Part shown: piece by piece, positions 55,392-64,000 of the stretch
Layout: each line of letters opens with the position of its first letter
Numbering within the stretch: the first letter of the stretch is position 1
Assembly: GCA_033239125.1 (NCBI GenBank)
Contig: BSWB01000003.1
Coordinates: 107,466,320-107,530,319, forward strand
From: Fagopyrum homotropicum
Taxonomy: Eukaryota > Streptophyta > Magnoliopsida > Caryophyllales > Polygonaceae
Reading direction: 5' to 3'
Length of the DNA: 64,000 nt
The notes under the pieces: model-generated
The model's database searches: none
Seen by the model: the letters and a program-made list of their open reading frames with translations, nothing else
Told to the model about the DNA's origin: nothing
Made by a program: the position numbers and the translations under genes

Positions 55392-57600
55392 GATGGATAT
55401 CCGGTATATCTGATTTATGTACCAGAAACTAATAAGTAGTATTATTGTGTGCATATCCGAGAAAATACAATCAACGGTTTTAGGTCCAACAGTGACCTTC
55501 TTAGGAAGTGACGCTACTACTTTAGCGAGGCAACCCCACGCTTGTAGGTATTTGTACGAAGGTAGGTTACCTTTCTACAACTTCTATGACATTTTGCTAG
55601 TTATTTATGGGACTAAGGAGGGTTTGTTTTCCCCCAATACCCGAGTTTCCAAGTTAGCCGTTGGCAGTCCCCTCCCAAACTGAATTTGGGGCGTCGGCTC
55701 ACGTCGGTTACCATCACTCATATCCGTGCCATTTTGGTTCCAACACTTACTAACTTTGAAATTTCATCTTCAAAAAGCTATACCAACCTCTTCTATGGAT
55801 GAGAGTTGTGCTTACTTTAATAACGAGAATTAATGAGTTAATATGAAGCCTCACTACTAACATTTATCAAAATTACCCCAACTACAATGTATGCTTTTCA
55901 TAAAAAGCTTCTTAGCTACATTTTTTTTGTAATCTTTGCAAGTTTATACATTTTAACAACTACAAAGCTTCACTCGTACTCTTAATCATAATTACACCAA
56001 AAAATCTTGCTGTTAGTTAAAACAAAAGCAAATCAAATAACAAAAGTGATTCAATAACAAAATGAACAAGTTGACGTTTTGATGATGATTTTTGAAAATC
56101 TTCGGAGATCTGAAAATAAACAAGTACATGTTATAAGAATACCTTGAGTTTCTCATCAACCACTTTTTTCAGAGTTATTCACTTGTACTGTCAAATGTTT
56201 CGTACTTTACAGGGGACTCTTTTGATTTTTGAGCAAGTTTTATTGGTGGTTGTTGAGGTTGTTTGTGTTGGAGAGTTCATGGATTTGTGAACGAGTCCAA
56301 ATGTGAGGTATTTATAGTTGTTCCTCATGCTCCTGTCTTGTGCACTTTCTTTAACAACATACATTATGCTCTCCGTTCTCCAGTGATTGACTTACACTCC
56401 TTTCCCTCATTGAAGATCTCACTGCTTCTGGTTCTACTTATTCTCGCTTACCAATTTCTGTCGGCCTTTCAATCCCTTAGACGGTGTGTCGTCTAGTGCA
56501 TCACACTACTTTCATTTATAAAAAAAATTAAGAGAGAATTGGATGAAAATCATGAAATGCCCAAATGATAAATTTTATTCGGTAGATAATCTAGGCCTAC
56601 AACTTATTAGGTGAATAACATGATTAAACAAATAATGATAGATTTGCGCTTATCTATTAAAATAAATTTTAACATTTCTCTTGTAACTTTAATTCACTAA
56701 TATTTTTCTTCTAACTTATTCTTGTAAATGAGTATTTCTTATAACTTATTCTTGTAAATGAGACGTGTAAATGAGACGCATTTCTTGTAACGTATTCTTG
56801 TAAATGAAACGTATTTTCTTGTAATTTTAGAATTCTTACAAGAAATTTGATTATTTGTATCGTATACAAATAACTCAAAAATATAAAAAATATTTCATCC
56901 GTCCAAAAATTCTGGGATGACTTTCCTTTTTGAATCTGAAGATGTTTCTCGAGGGTGACCTAAACGATTGTCTTGGAAGATGTCGCAGTCACATGCCCCT
57001 GTTGATCGTGTTGATTGTGATCGTGGTTGTGTTCGAGGTCTCCGAAGATCCTCCATCTGGGTGGGGGCAACGTCGTGGGATCCATATTTCCGCAGGAGGT
57101 ATGACATCCCAAAAAAATGTTTCTACCATCCTGCTTCCCGGCGGCGAGACACCGCGCCAGTTTCATCTAGCCCGTGCCCTCTCCATGTTTTGCGAACCTC
57201 GAGTGTTCCGCGTCTTCTCCAAAGGTGTAGTTGTTCCGATTTTTGGATCTTTCTCACTTTTTTCGGTCTTTGCTTGTGGTGATTGTACTGTTTCCTTTTT
57301 TGGGTTTTCTATTTGCACGACGGTTTGCCGTTTGCCGTTTGTCGGCCTCTCGATACACCAATTATCTTTGGTGTAATCGAGACTCTTACCTTCTTGATAA
57401 AAAAAACAAAAACTAATAATTTGATTATGCTTACACTTAAAATTTATATACAAGAATTACATACAAATAACATATTAAAAAAATTTGATATATTAAATAA
57501 AAATAAATTAATGTATCAATTAATAAAAATACTATATACTTATTTATTTATCATTGAAAATACATGCTAAACAATAGTTTGAATAATACTATTTAGCAAT
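55392..57600. other. Intergenic, no gene recognised
   Basis: An 88-codon plus-strand frame at 55417-55683 (..RQPHACRYLYEGRLPFYNF..) looks protein-like but I do not recognise it. 56700-56840 holds drifted TTCTTGTAAATGA repeats. 56930-57420 is GC-richer, ends in CTTGATAAAAAAAACAAAAA, and could be the 3' end of a truncated LINE; this is weak. Confidence 0.35.
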
Positions 57601-57610
57601 TTCATCCAAA

Positions 57611-57739
57611 AATATATAAAATAATTACATAAGCTAATCCACAAAATTGCAGTCGCGCAGTCTGCGAAGCGCGAAGTAGTATCAACGAGGAGAGGAGAGG
57701 AGAGGGCTGGGACTTGGCGTACAATTGCAGTAGCTACAG
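57611..57739 (+). promoter_or_regulatory. Putative core promoter and 5'UTR of the SET-domain gene
   Basis: AATATATAAAATA (57611-57623) is a possible TATA box ~120 bp before the ATG. The leader contains GAGGAGAGGAGAGGAGAGGG (57687-57706). Placement is by position only. Confidence 0.35.
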
Positions 57740-60700
57740 ATGATACAAGAACAAAAGCTCGACTCTTTTCTCCAATGGCTCCAGGTAAAACTCATACCTT
57801 CATCTTTTCTTTCTTTTTTAATGTTTCGATGCACTCAAATGTGTCAAAATCCCAATCGAAATCAGTTCAATGGTGTGGAGCTTCGTGGTTGCACTGTCAA
57901 ATACTGTAATTCAAGTAAAGGCTTTGGCCTGTTTTCTACCAGCGACGTCCCTGACGGTGAGTCTTCCTTCTTCTTCATCAACGTTCCTTTTTTCAAATGG
58001 GCCTTGCACTCAACTCTTTTGATTTTGGTGAAATGGTGAGATCATAGAGGTTTTGCTTTGGAAGTGGGGTTGTAGTTGTTGACTGGCTTAGTTGTTTATG
58101 AAACAGGGATTTTCCTTGTTGTGCCGCTTCATTTAGCTATAACTCCAATGAGGGTGTTGGAAGATCCTCTACTAGGACCTGAATGTAGGAAGATGTTTGA
58201 ACAAGGTGAGGTGGATGATAGGTTTCTTATGATTCTCTTCTTAACTGTGCAGCGCATTCTTAAGAATTCCTCATGGAAGCCGTAAGTTTTAATCTTCCTG
58301 TCAAAATTGTTTTTTTCCGTTGGTGCTGCCCTTTTCTTTGCTTATTGTGGATACCTGTTGTAGGTACCTTGACATGATCCCTACTACTTTTGGTAACCCA
58401 CTCTGGTTCACTGACAGCGAGTTTCAGGAATTGAGCGGGACTTCATTGTATAGGGCTACTGCACTGCAGGTAAAACACTTTCAAATTTTATTTTTGGAGA
58501 CTTTGGAGAGGATTTCTCGATCAAATCAGCTGAGCAAGCTAGTTATATTACTTGTGCAGGTTGTGAATGACCCCTTTGAGATAGCTATTTTATTGAGTAT
58601 GAGTTTTTATAATTTTTTATATCCGGCGGGTCTAAGACTTGGAGGGGATGCACACCATTAGTGAACCTACGCAACCAATTGGCGATAGGAGGAGTAGCCT
58701 AGGACTTATACGTTAGATTCACATACTATCGTATTGTCGATGTGAGACATTTCCACACATCCCAACAGTTTTTTTGTTTAGTTGCCCCAAACCCACTACT
58801 TTGAGCTTATTGGGTTGATAGGATTGGGGTCATTAAGGTAGAACTGAACCTTAGTATCACTGTTGTGATAGCTTATTTCTTAAACAAGATATGCTGTCAT
58901 TAGTTAGAAGCTGTATCTTCTTAGATTTGAGTCAATTTACTTAGGGTTCAGCTTTTTGTTTCCAGTTTTCCAGGTTATTACAAAATTAGAACAGATTTTT
59001 GGATTTCGTTTCTGAGTTGCCAATTTTTAAGAATCAAGATGACTATTGTAATATAACATATTTTAAGTCATTATTTTAGTCATTATTTTAGTCATTATAA
59101 GAATAATTATTTTTTCCAAACCCATAATGATGCAAAACAGGCCCTTAGTTGTTCAGTTGATATGCATAATTTTTTTCAAGTTAATTCATCAAACATTCAA
59201 ACATCATAACTGATGCACTGGGTTTGTGCAGCGGAAAAATTTGCTATCGGTCTTTGATGATAAGGTGAAAGACGTGGTTAAGAGGCTTCTAATCCTAGAT
59301 GGTGATTCAGAAAGGTAAGAATTGGTGCTACTGATACCGATCTGAAATCTTAATAGAAGATAATCTGTAATGGTGAACAAGAGAGCTTTTGATGGATATG
59401 ATTTTTCATTCTATGACACATCCATTCTATTCCCAATAACTTAACAGCTCTTTGGAAGTACGGAGACCTAAACAGGACAAAGCTTAGCCCATCCATTGTT
59501 CTACTAATGATGCTGCGGCAATCCAAAGTTTAGAATAATATCACGAAGCTCTATCTTATTGACTTTATAATGAATTTCTATCTAACCTTTTCTGTTTCCG
59601 TTAGATGTTTGAATGCTAGTTATGATATGATGATCATCCAGCGATGATTCCTAGTCTTATTTGACATTTTCTTCTTTAGCAGGAAGTTAAATCTTTTTAG
59701 TGGGCACTGATTGCAGCTTTTGTTTCTTTCTCTTACCAGTGAAGTGACGTTCAACGATTTTCTATGGTATGTGTCACTTGGGGCTTCTTTTCACATTATG
59801 GTTTTGTAAAAATAAGGTGTCAGTCTATGATATATTTGAAGAAATGATTTTTACTCTTACGATTTCATTATTTTAGGGCAAACTCTGTATTCTGGACTCG
59901 TGCTTTAAACATTCCTCTTCCACGAGCCTACATATTTCCTGAAGTTCATCACAATACTGGTAGCTGTCAAGATTTTGGGCCCTCAACCAATAACACTTCA
60001 TATGGAGAGACAGATAACGGAAACAAAGACACCTGTATCATTTTCCTGTTTACAACATATTGATCCTACTAAATAAAATGTTTTTTGTTCCATATAAATT
60101 ATATATTTATCTAAATTGGATGCTGAATCATATGGTATAGCCTAGGATTCATGAACTTTGATAAGTACTTTGTTTAAATGCAGTGTTTTCCGGCTCCATA
60201 GAAGGAGAAACTGTGTGGATTGAAGGACTCGTCCCAGGCATCGATTTCTGCAACCATGGTACTAATTGCTAGTTGCTAATGTGCTTTGTGTTCCTTAACC
60301 ATGTGTGCCAATAATCAAATTTCCAACATACAAAGATCATGCTTTTTAGTTAGAGTAAATTACCGAAAGCCACCCTTAAAAAGGGGCACTTTGCCAGGAA
60401 TGGCCCTTTTAAAAGCTCAATTACCAAAGACCACCCCTTAAATAGTTTCGTTGTGAAACACCACCCATTGCACTATTTTGTTATCAATCCATCAAATTTG
60501 GCCCCATCTGGCTTTATGTCTGTTTTTAAAAAAAAAACTTCTATTAAAAAATTAGAAGTATAAAAATGAAATTATAATAAAATAAGAAGGAAATGTTTTT
60601 TTGAATATACAATTTTGATACACCAAATAGAAATAAAACCCATCAAGCAGACCCTCATCTCATTTTTTAATTCTCACTCGCATAAAAAAGATACACAATT

Positions 60701-63700
60701 ATACATCTAGGAAGGGAAAATTGAAATTCATTTTTTCGTGCAAATTGAAATGATTTTTCTAATTAAATATATGAATTTCTTTTTTAAGAAAAATTGCTAA
60801 TAAACTACCAAAAGCCTAAAGTAGCATTTTGAAAAAATGTTGGTGTTCAAAAAACACTGACTGTTAACTTGGAGTTAGACGCTGATGTGTTATCATAAAT
60901 TAAACTTATCTGAGACTATAGAATAACGTGGATGTGTTCAAAAAACACTGATTGTTAGCTTGTCTAAAGTGGCATTTTAACTATATGAAGAAAAATAAAC
61001 CTGAAATAAACAATAGAATAATGTCAGTGGGCTCAAATTTGACAGATTAAAAACAGAATAGTGCGAAGGGCCGTGTTTCGCAAACGGAACTTATTTAAAG
61101 GGTGGTTTTCGGTAATTGCGCTTTTTAAAGTGTGGCTTATGGTAAAGTTCCCCTTTTAAGGGTGGTTTTCGGTAATTTGCTCTTTTTTAATTAAGCCGAA
61201 TAAAGTTAGACGCGGATGTGTTATCATAAACTTGTCTGAGACTATAGGTTCTGCCTATATTGAGCACAAAGTGATTCCTTTATTAATAATTCAAGACATC
61301 ACCGTCACATAGCTCTCTCTGGTGAATAAAGTTGCAGTTTTAAAAGCTTGCAATTGCAACTATGGACACTTCCAGACTGCGTGTTTCATGTATGTGCAGA
61401 CTGCAGATATCCATAAGCTACTTCTTTCAAAAAAAAGTTATGCAAATGGTTGTTGTGCTGTCCAAATTACTATAATCTGAGATCATCTTTGTAAACCTTC
61501 GGGAAGTTTCTTGCTAAAATTAATTATTTTTGGTGAAACTATGGAGGCATTAGCAAATAATTTTGCAGGTGGGATTTGGGAATCCAATCCATGTGGTGTT
61601 AATTACTTCATTTTCCTTTCTTTCACTTCACTGTGGCTTACGTAATGAAATTATGCTTCAGATTTAAAAGCTGCAGCGACGTGGGAAGTTGATGGAGCTG
61701 GATCAATAACTGGAGTTCCTAATTCTATGTACCTTCTATCAGGTATGTTGCTTCTTTTGTAGGCTGCATTTAAGTTTGGTGAACCAAACTGCCATTTTTT
61801 CCAGAAAGGATGATAAATGTATTTATTATTTAACCTTTAGTATAACAGTCCGTATACTGTTCTCGCATCTAATTCATGCTCACTCTTTTCTTTTCTACAA
61901 GTGCATCAGAATCAAGATTCATCCTTAGGTATTGGGAAAGAGATAAGCATAAGCTATGGGAATAAAGGGAATGAGGTGAGCACGATTTGGTCAATGGATC
62001 TAAATCAGCTACAAGCATTAGTTAACGGATGCACTTGATTGTTTTGCCTCAGCATATAATTGTTAGGTGTATGTTTCCCTTGTTATTATCTATGCACTTC
62101 TCTTTTCCTATGTCCTTAATTCTCTTTTCTTCCTTGGCTTTTTATTAAGCTGTTATCCCTTTGTATTTAAATGAGGAGAAAATTTCATGGTCACTTTGTT
62201 TTTACCTTGTCAGAAGGGTAGGGAAAGTTTGATGTAAATAAACTTGTACCTAGTTGATATCTATTCATATTGAAGTTATGAAGGAGGAAAATTAGTCGAA
62301 ATTGTGAGATACAAGTTACATGACTACATTATATCCTCCCTTAGTAGTTCTAATCAAACGTTGTTGTTATATAATATCCGGTCCTATTATAAGAATCAGG
62401 AATGTTAATAAAAAAATAGTGCAGCTAATGGTGGATGAAGAGTAGAGAGATAACTTGTTAAGATCACTGCTGTCGATGTCCTGCAGGAAAGGATATTTCT
62501 TTCTGTTTAATCTTGTTTTGTCTGAACCCCGAAATATAGGGCATGATTTTCCAGATTCCAATGATGAATAATCAGCCTTCTTGATAACGTTAAGGTTTTT
62601 TTTAAGGATGTATTCTGAATTTGTTACATTTTGATGCAGGAACTGTTATACCTTTATGGGTTTGTTATTGAAGATAATCCAGATGATTATCTAATGGTAA
62701 TCCATTATGTTAGAACATACTTATATCCTCATGATTGGTAATTACCTGTATAAGTGACATAGTCTGCCTTACAGGTCAATTATCCAGTAGAGGCACTTCA
62801 GAATGATCCACTTGCTGAATCAAAATTGCGACTTCTCCAAGTACAGGTTGTGTATGTCATTTATATATACATAGGGGCAGTTTTTGAAGAAAGTTAATTT
62901 ACGGTGAGAAATGACGAGGATTGTGGGCCACTCATTTTTAACAACAAAATTGGAACAGTAGTTTTGTGTGCACACTAAAGCCCCCAAAAGTATACAGCCA
63001 GAAAAAAACCCAAAAATCTATCTGTTTTGGATTATGGAGACAATTTTTTAAGTGCACAAATAAAGACAAGATGTGAAAATGCACAAACAAGGGCCAAAAG
63101 TGCACAAATAAGACAAAGTAAAATCCCCCAGAGAAGGGCTAAAGTGCATGTATAAGTACAAGGGTCAAAAGTGCACATATAAGAGTCAAAAGTGCACTGA
63201 TAAGGGCGAAAAGTGCAAAAAAAAACTGTTTGTGTATAGATAAGGACTAGAGTGCATAGTTGAAGGCAAAAAATGCACATGAAGACAAAAAGTGCAACAA
63301 CAGTTGTTTTAGGGTAATATTCTTAGGTATGCACGCGAAAATAGCGTCAGTGTGCACACGAACCATCTGAACTCAAATTTGAATTAAAATGAGTGGCTCA
63401 CAACCTTTTTCATTCCTCATGCTAAGGACAACATTTTGTTTGAACACACACACACACATATATATATATACTCAAGAATCAGGATCAGTGTATATATATT
63501 TCGGTTCAGGTGAATGATGCTTGTGGTAAAGAAGTGAGGAGGATTGTGGTTCATTACTAACTAGTTCATTTTATAACATCAATAGTTCATTTTATAGTTG
63601 AAGACAAGTAATTTATTGTTTAACTATGAAAAAAAAAGAGTTAATTTTTAAGACCCAAGTGTTTGTTTTTATTGAAATGAAGAAAATGAATGGTTAGTAT

Positions 63701-64000
63701 CTTAAAATAAACTAGTAGTATAGGAAAAATGAATCATAAGTCCTCACCTCTTTGCCACGAGTACCCTCATCATCTGAACCAGTCTCTCTCTATATACATA
63801 TATAAACTAAGGGATCAGTTTAGATATATCTACTTATGGTGTTTCTTCACCATTTAGCAGGATGTAAATTTGTAATCTAATAAATTATTTTCCTGATTTT
63901 AATTTGCAGAAGGTAGAACTAAGGTGTCTCTTACCTAGAAAATTCTTAGATCATGGGTTCTTCCCTACTGGAACATACAACAGTAACGATGAAGAGATCA
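57740..64000 (+). CDS. SET-domain protein lysine methyltransferase (SETD3/LSMT type), 3' end beyond window
   Basis: Thirteen exons with GT-AG introns and consistent phase: 57740-57784, 57866-57956, 58107-58281, 58364-58469, 59232-59314, 59740-59766, 59877-60034, 60184-60258, 61662-61742, 61902-61975, 62640-62696, 62775-62846 and 63910-64000. They give ~378 codons before the edge. A split SET domain is seen: GFGLFS (34-39), DFCNH (249-253, the conserved NH), then SYGNKGNEELLYLYGF (from 298). Between them lies the insert typical of this class (DPLLGPECRKMF, FLWANSVFWTRALNIPLPR). These enzymes transfer methyl from S-adenosylmethionine to protein lysine or histidine. The C-terminal substrate-binding domain should lie past the window. 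The start MIQEQKLDSFLQWLQ suits the family and needs no transit peptide. The closest type I recall is Arabidopsis At1g01920. The substrate is unknown. No lesion is seen. Confidence 0.88.
60352..61183. mobile_element. Mutator-like MITE in intron 8
   Basis: The terminal inverted repeats are AGAGTAAATTACCGAAA at the left and, on the complement, AGAGCAAATTACCGAAA at the right, extending inward through CCACCCTTAAAA. The flanks TTTTTAGTT (60343-60351) and TTTTTAATT (61184-61192) form a 9-bp duplication with one mismatch, as for Mutator-like elements. 832 bp, no transposase. It enlarges the intron that splits the SET domain. Confidence 0.78.
62911..63420. repeat. Foldback repeat with GTGCAC minisatellite in intron 12
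   Basis: The ends form an inverted repeat: AGGATTGTGGGCCACTCATTTT near 62917-62938 pairs with AAAATGAGTGGCTCACAACC near 63387-63406. Between them, ~63045-63300 holds drifted units such as AAAAGTGCACAAATAAGGGC. I see no clear target duplication. Related GAGGATTGTGG sequence occurs again at ~63538. Confidence 0.6.
63444..63471. repeat. (AC)n(TA)n microsatellite
   Basis: A run of ACACACACACACACA followed by TATATATATATA in intron 12. Confidence 0.9.

Noticed and set aside
55417..55683. 88-codon frame as a possible gene
   Set aside because: Looks protein-like, but there is no motif I can name, no supported start context and no neighbouring exons. Left as unassigned.
56930..57420. Possible truncated LINE
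   Set aside because: The only support is a 3' A-rich tail (TTGATAAAAAAAACAAAAA) and raised GC. No reverse transcriptase or endonuclease motif and no clear target duplication were found.
57740..58039. Reading the first 99 codons as one continuous exon
   Set aside because: It reads through two introns with good GT-AG sites. The family-like protein (MIQEQKLDSFLQWLQ, then FNGVELRGC and GFGLFS) appears only after splicing at 57784/57866 and 57956/58107.

Overview
The window is nuclear DNA of a flowering plant, most likely a eudicot. The evidence is Ty3/gypsy chromovirus retrotransposons primed by initiator Met-tRNA, a plant Helitron, hAT, PIF/Harbinger and Mutator type MITEs, fragments of BAHD acyltransferase and LRR receptor genes, and a many-exon SET-domain gene with GT-AG introns. 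The first ~57 kb is repeat-dominated. Only the gene at the right end looks like a functional protein gene.

Layout. Bases 1-452 are one arm of an apparently perfect inverted repeat whose partner lies at 51128-51579. Bases 450-38779 are an old Ty3/gypsy element, called 'outer' here. Its left LTR is truncated at the inverted-repeat junction and carries a hAT MITE. Its right LTR (36097-38779) is complete. Inside it, at 3816-34414, sits a tandem array of a related ~8.5-kb chromovirus: LTR-A, int1, LTR-B, int2, LTR-C, int3, LTR-D, partial int4, partial LTR-E. The whole array is flanked by one 5-bp target-site duplication (TTTTT), so it entered once and then grew in place. Marker bases show that LTR-C is a recombinant of LTR-D (5' half) and LTR-B (3' half). 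int2 and int3 share the same disabling lesions. Both facts point to unequal crossing over between LTRs.

Bases 41616-48994 are a complete-ended Helitron on the minus strand. It starts TC, ends in a GC-rich hairpin plus CTAG, and lies between host A and T. It holds a decayed, intron-containing RepHel helicase remnant (42075-44348). Its 5' half is made of repeated modules, each with a near copy of the Helitron's own 5' terminus plus a 25-bp minisatellite.

Bases 51.6-57.6 kb hold a hAT MITE with a nested PIF/Harbinger MITE and a (TA)n tract, two blocks of a ~311-bp tandem repeat, two tandem N-terminal fragments of a BAHD acyltransferase, and an LRR-receptor N-terminal fragment. From 57740 to the window edge, 13 exons encode most of a SETD3/Rubisco-LSMT type SET-domain lysine methyltransferase, open at its 3' end. 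Two of its introns hold a Mutator-like MITE and a foldback repeat.

All coordinates and motif readings were made by eye. Family assignments are from recognised motifs, not from searches.
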